Below, piece after piece: positions 40,901 to 51,488 of a stretch of 64,000 bases of DNA. Positions within the stretch are counted from its first letter, which is position 1; each line of letters starts with the position of its first letter. The position numbers and the translations under genes are program-made. The DNA is taken from positions 34,095 to 98,094 of the forward strand of contig NZ_HE997542.1 in the NCBI RefSeq assembly GCF_000312545.1, read 5' to 3'. Source of the DNA: Bartonella senegalensis OS02. Its GTDB lineage: Bacteria > Pseudomonadota > Alphaproteobacteria > Rhizobiales > Rhizobiaceae. The notes below the pieces were generated by a model, which saw nothing but the letters and a program-made list of their open reading frames with translations, did not search any database and was not told the origin of the DNA.

Positions 40901-42290
40901 ATTATGACAGGCGAGCGACTTTCATTGATTCACTATGAGAGAGTTTGCAATAAGAAAAATTTATTGTGTTCGGGATTATCATTCAAATTGAAAAATGGTT
41001 TATTGTCATTATAAATCAATAAGTTGCAATAATTATTGCAGTGTAGCTCCTATTTTTATGCAAGGGGAATTAGGAGGAATCTAATGGAAAGAAAATAGTC
41101 TAGCGTAAAAGTTAGTATGAAGGTTTTTTTGTCTAGGTGAATGAATTATTTTGTTTGTTTCACAAGCAGATATAAGAAGATTTTTATATTCACCTCATTT
41201 GAAGGTTTTCGATGAAGGGAAGATGTAAGTTTCGAGCTTATGAAAGTTATTTGAATTTAGTAAAAAGCCATTGATACTAGCTGTTATATGCCGTTGATCT
41301 ATATGGGGCCTGCTAAACCATGGTTAAGATATTTTAAGATAAGAAAAGTCTGAAGCTTTTGTACTTGTTAAAAGGTATAGCAAAAATGCTAGATTTTTTT
41401 GTTTAAGCTACAATTTCAGATAAAAGGTGGAGCGATGATAACGGTTTATTTGTAAAGAATAGGATTATTAGCATCGAGAAGTCTGGCATCAGATTTTATG
41501 GATTGGCAAAGGATTTATTGTTTATTGGGGGATGGTTTTTTAGGATGTGAGTGAGGAGTTAGAACTTTATCCGTCGTTTTTATTGGGAAGTTCATTTTAT
41601 TTTAAAAATAGTAAGAGTTCTCCTGATATCGCATCGATAAATGTTATAATCTTGGCATCAGGCAAGAGAATTCATGTCCGGTTTTTGGAAGCATTTGCCA
41701 AGAATTATCGGTTATGATGGTGATTTATGAGGGATAATGCTCCCTTTATTTTTGTGCATGTTTTTACTGAAAGTGTAGATGATGTGCTTGAGAGGTTATT
41801 TCTCATAAGAGGGAAGTGTTGAAAAAACAAAGGTTGGAGCAGGAGAGTCATGCCCGTAGTGGAGTGCTTTGAGTTGTTTTCTTAATATTTGCTTCTCATT
41901 CCAGATATTGCAATGATATATAGTCCAATCAGATTAGCTTGTTGAATGTTTAGAATGCACAAATTATTAGTGATAGAGGGTGGGTTGAGAGAAACAAAAA
42001 CTCGGGTTAAGGAAGCAAAATACCCTTCTCTTCTTTTTTCTGCTCAATTCAAAAAACGGTTTAGAACAATGATAAACATCTTGATTAAAATGTCACTTTA
42101 TCAAATATTTTTTAATCAATTCGAATACTTCACATATATGTACGCCCTAATGTTTTGATAAGAAAGTATTTTCTTTTTTATAAGTTTTCTTTCTTAAGTT
42201 TCAATTATTTTTTGGGATCAAAGCGTGAGAAGTCTATAGAATCCCGTTACTCTGTTTGCATTTTATCAAAAAATTGCTAGACAACTAATT
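40901..42290. other. Gene-free decayed stretch
   Basis: No open frame here has a credible start, ribosome-binding site or recognisable motif. Between 41640 and 41900 short fragments such as FMSGFWKHLPRIIGYDGDL appear but are cut by stops in every frame. No tRNA, insertion-sequence end or repeat was seen. Confidence 0.4.
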
Positions 42291-42322
42291 TTCTACCTTT
42301 CTTATAAAGGTAGAATTTTTTT
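42291..42322 (+). terminator. Orphan rho-independent terminator
   Basis: TTCTACCTTT (42291-42300) and AAAGGTAGAA (42306-42315) form a perfect 10-bp stem with loop CTTAT, followed by seven T residues (42316-42322). It has the shape of a plus-strand terminator, but no intact gene precedes it within 3 kb. It may be left from a lost gene or may end a small RNA. Confidence 0.75.
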
Positions 42323-42725
42323 ATTTGTAAAAGTGAAAGGTGTTAGAGACGATGCAATGATTCAAAAGTTTCTTCTCTCCAAGCTCAGTTTGCTTGGTGT
42401 TATTGGTTGTTAAGAGCCTATAAAAATAAGAACATATTGTCGAAACAAAGTTTTTTTAGTTGTTTAACACTGTTATGAATGATTGTAGCTATCTTGAGGT
42501 ATTTCTGTATTAAGCACCCTCAGTATTTTTGTGAACTTAGATTATCAACTTAATTATTGTGATCGCTTAATGATACAACTTTATTCATTTTATTGTTTCA
42601 TGCTGAAGTACATATTTAGCGAATCAAAGATCAATTTCCTACAGCTCATGATGAATGTTATCAAAAGAGTTCTCTCTTTGTTTTCTATGACGATATGAGT
42701 TTATAAAATCAAAAAGACGAGAGTG

Positions 42726-43844
42726 ATGATAAAGACATTTCATTATAGAAAAATTGCTCAAGATGGGTGTGCACGTCGGGGTGAAATTATAACGGGACGT
42801 GGGTGTATTCGTACACCGGCATTTATGCCCGTGGGAACAGCTGGAACCGTTAAGGCTATGTATATGGATCAGATACGTGCTCTTGGAGCAGATATCATTT
42901 TGGGCAATACATATCATTTAATGCTGCGTCCAGGAGCTGAGAGTGTTGCACGTTTGGGAGGTTTACATCATTTCTCACGTTGGCATGGACCTATTTTAAC
43001 CGATTCTGGTGGATTTCAGGTTATGTCGTTGGCAGGAATCCGTAAAATTACCGAACAAAGCGTGATTTTTCGCTCTTACATTAATGGAGCGTACTATGAA
43101 ATGAGTCCAGAGCGTTCCATTGAAATTCAGGGGCTTCTTAACTCTGATATCCAGATGCAGCTCGATCAATGTATTGCATTACCTGCAAGTGAAAAAGAAA
43201 TAGAGTCTGCTATGGAACTTTCATTGCGATGGGCACAGCGTTGTAAAACAGCTTTTGGTAATCAGCCAGATAAGGCATTATTTGGTATTGTTCAGGGCGG
43301 TGATAATATGAAAATGCGTGAACGTTCTGCTCAAGCATTAAAAGAGATGGACTTGAAAGGCTATGCTATTGGAGGGCTTGCAGTTGGTGAACCGCAGAGC
43401 GTTATGATAGCTGTGTTAGAGGCTACTTGCCCAATTTTGCCAGAGGATAAGCCACGTTATCTTATGGGAGTTGGAACACCTGACGATATTTTACAAAGTG
43501 TTGCTCGTGGTATTGATATGTTTGATTGTGTAATGCCAACACGTGCAGGGCGTCATGGTCTAGCTTTTACCCGCTTTGGGAGGATTAATTTGCGTAATGC
43601 ACGCTATGCAGAAGATCCACATCCTCTTGATCCACAGTCACTTTGTCCTGCAGCAAATGATTATAGTTGTGCTTATTTACATCATTTGATTAGATCTGGT
43701 GAATCTCTTGGTGGTATGTTGTTGACTTGGAATAATCTTTTTTATTACCAACAGCTTATGCAGGGAATTCGTGATGCTATTGAGGAAGGGTGTTATGCTG
43801 ATTTCTGTGCTGAAACTCGTTCTCTATGGAAGAAAGGGCGATAA
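42726..43844 (+). CDS. tgt: tRNA-guanine transglycosylase
   Basis: The enzyme exchanges G34 for preQ1 in tRNAs with GUN anticodons during queuosine synthesis. The 372-residue product keeps TDSGGFQVM with Asp93, the GIVQGG loop, GGLAVGE and the nucleophile Asp267 in FDCVMPTR. The zinc site is unusual: where the Zymomonas enzyme has CxCxxC this one reads SLCPAANDYSC, so only Cys307 aligns, followed by Cys315 and His319/320. I recall a similar pattern (CPAA-DYS) in other rhizobial Tgt proteins. A GTG at 42723 is an alternative start. queA is not next to it. Confidence 0.94.
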   Translation: MIKTFHYRKIAQDGCARRGEIITGRGCIRTPAFMPVGTAGTVKAMYMDQIRALGADIILGNTYHLMLRPGAESVARLGGLHHFSRWHGPILTDSGGFQVMSLAGIRKITEQSVIFRSYINGAYYEMSPERSIEIQGLLNSDIQMQLDQCIALPASEKEIESAMELSLRWAQRCKTAFGNQPDKALFGIVQGGDNMKMRERSAQALKEMDLKGYAIGGLAVGEPQSVMIAVLEATCPILPEDKPRYLMGVGTPDDILQSVARGIDMFDCVMPTRAGRHGLAFTRFGRINLRNARYAEDPHPLDPQSLCPAANDYSCAYLHHLIRSGESLGGMLLTWNNLFYYQQLMQGIRDAIEEGCYADFCAETRSLWKKGR

Positions 43845-44035
43845 ACCACTGGTCTTCTGTATAGCTGTTTACCTTTTACACATTGCTCAATTATTTTTAT
43901 AGTAAGAACTTTTGCTTAAAATATGAAGTTAGAAATGCTTTCCAAAGCATAAAATTACACTGCTCTCAAAAATGGATATGCAATTTTATCGGCACATATT
44001 CCCTCTGGAAGGTAATACCTTGGTGATTGCAAGCA

Positions 44036-44082
44036 AAACTGTTACTCCGGTACGCACTACCTGATCCGGAGAAAAACAGTTT
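44036..44082. repeat. Two-part inverted repeat after tgt
   Basis: AAACTGTT (44036-44043) pairs with AACAGTTT (44075-44082), and CTCCGG (44045-44050) with CCGGAG (44066-44071), giving a 14-pair stem with small internal bulges and a 15-nt loop. It lies 190 nt after tgt in DNA richer in GC than its surroundings. There is no T run, so it is not a typical terminator. Confidence 0.5.
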
Positions 44083-44355
44083 CTCTGTTGATGATGATTG
44101 TTTAGAGCAACAATATTAATGAGGAGTTAGCGAACCCTTAAAGAAGTATGAAGATTGCGTTTTTATAAGGTATTTTTGTATTTTTTCTTTCAAGGTCACT
44201 GTTTGAAAGTAAATTTCAATAAAAATGTAATTTATATTACAATTTTGAAAATTTTCATAAAAAATTTAAAATATTTATTAATATTTTATTATAATTAACT
44301 AATTTATAAAACATCAATAATTCTATTTTATAAAATAATAATACTTATAATATAA

Positions 44356-44831
44356 GCTAAGTTTATATTATTTTTATCTAAAAATTTATATAATATAATA
44401 TATAAATATTTTAAATTTGCAGAGATATATTTTAATAAAGTTATTAAGAAGCCAATAGAAAAAAGTGAAAATGTAGGAAGGCAAATAAATGTTGTTGATA
44501 GACAACACATTAAAATAGATAAAAAACTATCTGATGATATTCCCACCTATCAGATGAGAGAGAAGGCAATATTCCTAAAATAAAATTATTTGATAAATGT
44601 AAAAAACAAGCAATCTTATTATAAGAGATTTTAAATGAATTTAAAATAATTCATCAAGATGGTTTCACAGTACAAATTATGGATTAGCCATTTGATGGAC
44701 ATACATTCTCTTATGAAGATAAAATCATAAATAGAGAAATAATAGATTTTGTAGCAGTTTTGTATTTATATCAAAATAGTGGTGAGATATTATTTACTCA
44801 TTTGCAATGTATTCTTCGACAAATCTTATAA
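44356..44831 (+). pseudogene. AT-rich coding relic of unknown family
   Basis: The plus strand is open from 44356 to 44583, reading KFAEIYFNKVIKKPIEKSEN then VGRQINVVDRQHIKIDKKLS. The reading continues one frame over from about 44560 to a stop at 44829: NIPKIKLFDKCKKQAILL, then EILNEFKIIHQDGFTVQIMD, then PFDGHTFSYEDKIINREIID. TAA (44622) and TAG (44685) interrupt it. The start of the reading is hydrophobic and suggests a membrane anchor. With one shift and two stops it is a dead gene of at least 150 codons. Its base composition is far more AT-rich than the flanking genes, which hints at foreign origin. No ATG was found. Confidence 0.5.
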
Positions 44832-45147
44832 GTGTTTATAATATATGGCATACTGTCTCAAAATAAATGTTTCATTGTAAAATTTAAACTACTGAAAAGA
44901 TGGGAAAAAGTTCATTATCTTACCACACTTATAAAAACAGGTGAACAAATCTATAGCTGTTAGGCATTCAAAAATTTTTCATTAAAGAATAGCACTTAAA
45001 ACCTCATAAAATGCTCCATATATCAAGATATTCTTAAAAGCTTTATTGTGGATGACTTCATATGTGTGTGACAATGTTTTGAGTTTTTGTTTATTCATTA
45101 TTACAGATATTTACGATTAAAAGTTCTATCTATATAGAAGTGATTAT

Positions 45148-46346
45148 ATGAAGGTTTCTCATAAACAAAACGTTCTTGTATCAGGAATTGATGTAAGAAC
45201 ACGGCGTTTGGCAATCTTAGCTCTTGCGGTGGGAAGTTTTGCTATTGGTACGGCAGAGTTTGTTGCAATGGGATTGCAGCCGGAGATAGCGCGAAGCTCA
45301 TCTGTTGATATTCCGACAGCGGGTCAATATGTTTCTGCTTATGCATTGGGTGTGGTGATTGGAGCACCTCTTTTAGCTGTTGCGACAGCTCAGTTCTCAC
45401 GCAAAACTGTTTTAATAGGGCTGATGTTTTTTTATGCGCTGGCAAATATTGCTAGTGCTTTTTTTGCTGATTTTAGCATATTAGTAGCGTTGCGCTTTCT
45501 GAGTGGGCTTCCGCATGGCATCTATTTTGGTCTTGCGACTATGGTTGCAGCTTCAATGGTGGAAATGAATCAACGCTCCAAAGCTGTTGGATCTGTTATG
45601 CTTGGTTTAACAATAGCGACCGTTTTGGGAGCACCTGGTGCAACTTGGATGGGACAGATTGTTGGTTGGCAGATTGCTTTTATTCTTGTCGGTACTCTTG
45701 CTTTATCGTGTTGTTTGCTTGTTTGGAAATTTTTGCCTTCCGTTCTCAATGTTTCAAAAACAAGTCCTTACCACGAATTGAATGCGTTAAAGCAAAAGCA
45801 GGTGTGGTTTCTCTTGCTAATGGTTTCTGTGGGAGCATCAGGATTATTTTCTGTTTTCACTTATATTAAGTCAACATTAATGCATATTTCTGGTGTTTCG
45901 CTTGATTGGGTGCCATTTATTATGCCGTTCGTTGGATTAGGGATGGTGGTCGGTAATCTTTTAGGGCCTAAATTTGCAGTGAAAGTTGGTATTTCACCAA
46001 TGATATTTTGCTCTATGCTTTGGAGTACATTTATTTTTTTTCTTTTTTCTTTTTATCCCATGCTCCATTAACAGCAGTATTAGGATGCTTTTTGATTGGT
46101 ACTTCTTTTGCATCTATGCCTTCTATACAAACAAAAATCATGGATGTTGCTTGCCATGGACAGATTTTAGCAGGAGCATTAATGCAATCTGCTTTTAATA
46201 TTGCCAATGCTCTTGGAGCAGAATCTGGAGCGTGGATTTTGAAGTTAGGTTATAGTTATGAATATACCGCTGTTCTTGGGGGGCTTTTAACACTCTGTGG
46301 GTTAATAATTTTTTGCTTTTCATGGTATACGGAAAAATGTGATTAG
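45148..46346 (+). pseudogene. Frameshifted MFS transporter (AraJ/sugar-efflux type)
   Basis: Codons from 45148 encode 307 residues of a 12-helix major facilitator, with GTAEFVAMGLQPEIA in helix 1 and RFLSGLPHGIYFGLATMVAA. The frame then hits TAA at 46069. The missing C-terminal part (LTAVLGCFLIGTSFASMPSI onwards, to GLLTLCGLIIFCFSWYTEKCD) continues one frame over to 46346. Joined length would be about 399 residues, normal for the family. The shift maps to a T-rich tract with T8 at 46034-46041 and fits loss of one T. It could be a dead gene, a phase-variable gene, a slippage site or a sequencing error. Confidence 0.85.
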
Positions 46347-46384
46347 CATTTCTTTTCGCTTTTGAGAGAAAAAATATTTTTTAT

Positions 46385-47812
46385 TCAGTTCTTTGATTGT
46401 CCTGTTGGGTTTTTAAAGACGCTATAAGAAACGCGTAAGGCAAATGGAATACCAAGACAAAATAAAAGACTGATGAGTACTGCAAGAAGAGTTTTTGCTG
46501 CTAAAATCATTCCTATGGTTCCTCCAGGATTAAAGATCCCAGCAAGATTGGTGATTGTTCCTGCGAGTGTTGCGCTTAAGGCGGCTGAAAATAATTGTAC
46601 AGAGGTGAGGGATTCGCTTGCACGTAAAGAATCCTCATCATTTGCACATTGTAAAATCCGTTTTAACAAATGCGGCCATGCTATACCAGCACTTACTCCG
46701 ATAGAAAACAATGCTAAGCAAATAATAAAAACAGATTCAGGTCCTGAAACTTCTGTTGGAATGAGCCATAAAAGAATGCCTATGCCTAACAGGCTTAATA
46801 TGGGGGAATAGAGAATCATTCGATGAATTTTTTTTGCTGATATATTGGCACTTAATAGCACGCCACATGTCCAACCAAGGCTCATGAGTGCCACTATGTA
46901 ACCGGTAGTAAGTGGCGCTTGTCCATGAAGCTCTTGAAGAAAAAGTGGAAAATAAAGCTCTATACTGTATACGACTGTCGTCATAATGAGGATGAGTGCA
47001 TAAACAGGAAAAAACTCAGAAGAGAAAGAAAAGGATTTACGCGGTAACATAGGATGAAGCGTAGAGGATTCGATCTTTGCGAGAAAAAAGAGAAGGCTTA
47101 ATCCGATAATTAATCCGCAGATTTTTGTGATTGTTGTGTCGGTAGCGCCTCCAGCAGAAATGATAAAAATTGATAAGATAAGTATGAAAAGTTGTGGGAG
47201 AGGGAGCGGAGATGTTGGAATATGGTTCTTATGTTCTTTTGGCAAAACTTTCAAAGCTATAAGTAAAAAAATTGTTGCTAATGCACCAATTATCCAGAAG
47301 GATATTCTCCATATGCCATATTGTACAGAAATACCACCGATAGCTGGTCCTAACAAGGTTGATATTCCCCACATTCCAGAGATAATGCTCAATGCATGCG
47401 ACCATAAAGATGGATTGAAAATAATACGTACCATAGAATAGGATAAGGATAGCAGAGAACCACTTCCAAATCCCTGAATAAAGCGTCCTGCTAAAAATAA
47501 TGGCATATTCGAAGCAATACTGCACGTAAAAGTGCCAATAATAAAAATGAGGTTAGAGATAATATAGGCTTTGCGAGGGCCTATTTGCCCTAATATTTTT
47601 GTCGCCAGTGAAGTACCAAGGAGTGAAGCTGTAATAAAAACAATAGCTACCCACGAATAATATAACTCACTGCCAATATCATTCATAAGAGAGGGCAAAA
47701 TAGTAATAACAATATAAATGTTAGTGGCATGCAACAAAACGCCGCCTGTAAACGTTAAAAAGCGGATACCATTCTCACCCGATAAAAGTGCAGACCAATT
47801 CTGTTTTTTCAC
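46385..47812 (-). CDS. MFS multidrug-type transporter (DHA2-like)
   Basis: This is an inner-membrane drug/proton antiporter-type protein. The 475-residue product has about 14 hydrophobic segments and the facilitator motif G-x-x-x-D/G-R-x-x-R/K in simplified form (LGQIGPRKAYIIS, near 74-86). The motif RFIQGFGSGSLLSLSYSMVR (108-127) resembles motif C/B of EmrB-like exporters. The start is GTG; no ATG precedes residue 43. It converges on the frameshifted MFS gene, with 38 nt between them. The substrate is unknown. Confidence 0.85.
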   Translation of the reverse strand: MKKQNWSALLSGENGIRFLTFTGGVLLHATNIYIVITILPSLMNDIGSELYYSWVAIVFITASLLGTSLATKILGQIGPRKAYIISNLIFIIGTFTCSIASNMPLFLAGRFIQGFGSGSLLSLSYSMVRIIFNPSLWSHALSIISGMWGISTLLGPAIGGISVQYGIWRISFWIIGALATIFLLIALKVLPKEHKNHIPTSPLPLPQLFILILSIFIISAGGATDTTITKICGLIIGLSLLFFLAKIESSTLHPMLPRKSFSFSSEFFPVYALILIMTTVVYSIELYFPLFLQELHGQAPLTTGYIVALMSLGWTCGVLLSANISAKKIHRMILYSPILSLLGIGILLWLIPTEVSGPESVFIICLALFSIGVSAGIAWPHLLKRILQCANDEDSLRASESLTSVQLFSAALSATLAGTITNLAGIFNPGGTIGMILAAKTLLAVLISLLFCLGIPFALRVSYSVFKNPTGQSKN

Positions 47813-47940
47813 TTTTTTACTATTTATAAAAAATCCATCTTTTCTAATTTATAAGCGAGTTTTTTGTCTTTGCCAAGAGAGGTTTCAAAGCCCTCCTTTT
47901 GTAGAGCTTTGGAATTTTGGAATTTAAATGAAATGATGAT

Positions 47941-49155
47941 TTAATTTTCCATTGCTTTTTTGAGATTTTCAGCAATTTTATCGAGAAAACCTGTCGTGGA
48001 AAGCCATTTTTGTTTAGGTCCAATCAGAAGTGCAAGATCTTTGGTCATAAATCCTTCTTCAACGGTTTTAATACAAACGTTTTCCAATGTCTCGGAAAAG
48101 TTTTTTAATTTCTCATTGTTATCAAGTTTGGCACGGTGCGCCAGTCCACGTGTCCATGCAAAAATAGAGGCAATAGAATTTGTTGATGTTTCTTCATTCT
48201 TTTGATACTGACGGTAATGGCGTGTTACTGTACCGTGTGCAGCTTCTGCTTCAACGATTTTACCATCTGGTGTCATGAGAACAGAAGTCATAAGACCAAG
48301 GGAACCAAAGCCTTGAGCAACAATATCTGATTGGACATCACCATCATAGTTTTTACAGGCCCACACGTAGCCCCCTGACCACTTCACCGCAGAAGCAACC
48401 ATGTCATCAATCAGGCGATGTTCATAATATAATTTGCGGTTTTCAAATTCAGCTTTAAACTCTACATCAAATATTTGTTGAAAGATGTCTTTAAAACGAC
48501 CATCATAGGCTTTCAGAATGGTGTTTTTTGTTGAAAGATAAACTGGAAGATTCCGTTGTAGTCCATAATTAAAAGATGCCCTAGCAAAATCACGAATTGA
48601 TTGATCAAGGTTATACATAGCCATGGCAACCCCTGCACTTGGGGCATCAAAAACATCATGTTCGATAACTTGATTGTCATCACCAACAAATTTAATACTT
48701 AATTTTCCTTTGCCAGGGAATTTGAAATCTGTTGCTTTATATTGATCAGCAAAAGCATGACGTCCGATAATGATTGGTTTTGTCCAGTTAGGAATGAGGC
48801 GGGGAACATTTTTACAGATAATAGGCTCGCGAAAGATGACACCTCCTAAAATATTACGGATTGTGCCATTGGGTGATTTCCACATTTTTTTTAAGTTGAA
48901 TTCTTTAACACGCGATTCATCCGGTGTGATGGTTGCACATTTTATACCAACACCATATTTTTTAATAGCATTAGCGGAATCGATAGTTACCTGATCATTG
49001 GTTGCATCACGATTTTCCACGGAAAGGTCGTAATATTTAAGTTCAATATCCAAATAGGGATAGATCAATTTTTCTTTGATATATTTCCAGATGATACGGG
49101 TCATCTCATCCCCATCGATTTCAACAACGGGGTTTTCCACTTTAATCTTTATCAT
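47941..49155 (-). CDS. icd: NADP-dependent isocitrate dehydrogenase
   Basis: The TCA-cycle enzyme converts isocitrate to 2-oxoglutarate and CO2 while making NADPH. The 404-residue product is the homodimeric, eukaryote-like type found in rhizobia. It begins [18 protein letters not shown], has substrate residues in [13 protein letters not shown] (93-105) and metal ligands in YDGDVQSD. It also has the nucleotide-binding [11 protein letters not shown] and [13 protein letters not shown]. It is monocistronic, with gaps on both sides. Confidence 0.96.
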   Translation of the reverse strand: MIKIKVENPVVEIDGDEMTRIIWKYIKEKLIYPYLDIELKYYDLSVENRDATNDQVTIDSANAIKKYGVGIKCATITPDESRVKEFNLKKMWKSPNGTIRNILGGVIFREPIICKNVPRLIPNWTKPIIIGRHAFADQYKATDFKFPGKGKLSIKFVGDDNQVIEHDVFDAPSAGVAMAMYNLDQSIRDFARASFNYGLQRNLPVYLSTKNTILKAYDGRFKDIFQQIFDVEFKAEFENRKLYYEHRLIDDMVASAVKWSGGYVWACKNYDGDVQSDIVAQGFGSLGLMTSVLMTPDGKIVEAEAAHGTVTRHYRQYQKNEETSTNSIASIFAWTRGLAHRAKLDNNEKLKNFSETLENVCIKTVEEGFMTKDLALLIGPKQKWLSTTGFLDKIAENLKKAMEN

Positions 49156-49714
49156 TAGAAGTCCTTTTTCGTTTAAGTGAAATTATTTTATAGCACTTCC
49201 AGGCTTATAATGAAAAGTAAAAACAGGAATGATAAGGGGCCATTTAAATGTGACACGATTAGAGCATATCATTTATAGAGTGTAAAATTTTAATTGAGAG
49301 ACTCATGTTTTATAGATTTCACTGAGAAATTAGGATGTTTGTCACATTTTTGTCTTCTGGAGAGATTGGAGAAAAGTGCACACCCACTTGGAATAGGAAA
49401 AATCAAAGGGTGGCTTTATGCTTTAGCTGAACATACAGATTTTTTTATAAGAGAAACAAATGCTTGCTATAAAGTCCTTACATAAGCTCTTATGATTCGC
49501 TTAACAATGAAACTTCTCTTATATGTATTAGAATTTTAAACGATTTACTCTAAGAAAGTTTAGAATCTTTGAAAGAATTATTAGAAAAATCTATCAAAAA
49601 GGGACAAGCTGGTTAGCCGTATTAAGAAATCTTATTCCCGCACCTTTATTCTAGTGCCCCTAACCCTAAAAAAAGATATGAGAAATCAGCATGTTATTTG
49701 ATAAAAAACAAGCA
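49156..49714. other. Intergenic region between icd and tRNA-Glu
   Basis: No supported gene. A 63-codon open frame at 49294-49485 (with KSAHPLGIGKIKGWLYALAE) has somewhat protein-like content but no ribosome-binding site or recognised motif. At 49600-49650 a short stretch reads KGTSWLAVLRNLIPAPLF before a stop, possibly another gene scrap. Confidence 0.35.
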
Positions 49715-49789
49715 TGGTACGCCCAAGGGGAATCGAACCCCTGTTTCCGCCGTGAAAGGGCGGCGTCCTGACCGCTAGACGATGGGCGC
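49715..49789 (-). tRNA. tRNA-Glu (UUC)
   Basis: On the minus strand the cloverleaf starts GCGCCCA, pairs with TGGGCGT at the end, and carries an encoded A-CCA (49715-49718). The anticodon stem CCGCC/GGCGG encloses the loop CTTTCAC with anticodon TTC. The T-arm is CAGGGGTTCGATTCCCCTT. Length is 75 nt including CCA. It reads GAA and GAG glutamate codons and supplies glutamyl-tRNA for tetrapyrrole synthesis if that route is used. No integrase or direct repeat is seen beside it. Confidence 0.96.
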
Positions 49790-51488
49790 AAACCAATGAT
49801 GAGGCTTATAGAGAGGATCTTTTTACTTCGCAAGCCCTCTGTGTAATTTTTTTGAAAAAAATGTGTTTTTATTAAATTATTTTTTGCCTACGCTTCTATT
49901 ACTCTCATCTCGTTTTTTACTTTTTAAAATTTTGTGTGAAAGAATATAAAGAAGATTTCTAATACTGAATAGAAAGTTTTGCTGTTAGAGTCATGACAAT
50001 CGAATGTTCTTTTTGTTGTTTCTGTTTTATAAAAAAGTAGAGAAATAAAATCAGCTGTTTTGAGGTATAGTATGTTATTGTTTTGTACGGTGTGTGCATG
50101 GTGAGAATCTTGCTTTAATTCCTTAAAATCTTTCATGAAAAACAGTATTATTTTAGAATTTTTTGTAGTAAAGAAGTTAATTTAGAGCATTTTACTGAAA
50201 TAAAACAGCAATATTTATTGCTCATTTCATTAATAATGCTATCGTGTAAAATTACCTCTTATGTATAAGTTTATAGATTGATTTAATGGAATAAAAGAGA
50301 ATTCCTCCCATTAAAAATGAAAAACATTGAATCATATTGCGTAAAGCACAAGTCAATCATTACTCTTCATATTCACCTCTCAAATAATTAAAGCTGAGAA
50401 AACTTTGAAAAAATTACAGTCTTACTCCTTACATCTGAATTGTTTTTGTCTAGAGATGTTTTTTATGCAGAGAGATGATTGAAGTATGAACAATCTTAAT
50501 TTTCTAGTATTTTAAGCTTTTGTCGATCAGTTGATATCAAATTTGGGGTTTCCAAATTTCACCTTTATTTGCAATATTTCAGGATTGCATTGTATATTAA
50601 ATCAGCTTTTGTAATTTCTGCTTTGATGTAAGATCTCATTTAAGCTGTAGGGTGTTTAAGACTTTTGGATGAAAGGAAAGAGACTTTTCAGAGAGAGCAA
50701 GCTGTGCAATGATAGTATGGTATTATCTTTTAGCCTGTCTTATTTCATCCATTCTCTTAAATTTATCTTATGAAAGACTGTTATTTGTTCAATCGTTATT
50801 AAATTGGGAAAGGCATTCTGCCTATATTTTGTAAGTTTTCAAAAAGCAGTTGTGGATTGTTCGTTGAGAACTTTTTGTTTCTTGAATTTATTTTTTATGG
50901 AAAAGATTTTGTTTTTTCTCAGAAATGAAACTGTTCTTTTCTAAATTTATTTATGACAATCTGAATCTGTAGGTTTTAAAATTTTCCATTGAGAGTATCT
51001 GTAACAGTTTAGTTCATGTGTCAAACATGTTTTAATGTTAAGATAAGCAGATCAGTTTTTCCCTTGGAAAAAGATGAGTTATAGTTTTTTATGTATGTAA
51101 AATCCTATTAGAGTATGATGCATTTCTATTTTTATAAAAGTTATCATTAGGAATGCCTTTTAAAAATAAGATTTCTTTGTATCTTGCTATCATGCGAAAG
51201 ATGTATAAAAGAACTGTGGGGGCGTAAGTGCAAGTTTCTCTTGTACTCATTGCAGTCTTCAGTATTTAAATCAATCACTTTATAAAAGTTTTTAGTCTTT
51301 GAAAAAGATAAATATTTGTGTTCTCTAGGAATTTTAATTGAACAAGCAATGTTATCATATTAGAAAAAAATTAGGTTAGAGAGAGTAGGAGACTTTTTTA
51401 GATTTTATAGGTTGCAGAGTATCATTTTGCGTTAATTTGCACATCATGTGACGTTTTTGAGTAAAGATTTAAGGTAAGCAATTAGATA
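49790..51488. other. 1.7 kb region without genes before hom
   Basis: No open frame of credible quality, tRNA, repeat or insertion-sequence end was found. The sequence is AT-rich with frequent stops in all frames, consistent with decayed DNA. The hom promoter must lie near its right end. A GTGGGGGCG patch near 51216 stands out only by base composition. Confidence 0.4.

Larger units (their letters stand above)
43845..45147. other. AT-rich intergenic region between tgt and the MFS relic
   Basis: Apart from the inverted repeat at 44036-44082 and the coding relic at 44356-44831, this region shows nothing I can support. The stretch around 44200-44420 is very AT-rich, with long A/T runs. Confidence 0.4.

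Noticed and set aside
41946-42158. 70-codon plus-strand open frame before the orphan terminator
   Set aside because: Weak start context and no recognised features; it could belong to the decayed region but cannot be supported as a gene.
49294-49485. 63-codon open frame after icd
   Set aside because: Somewhat protein-like but lacks a ribosome-binding site and any recognised family.
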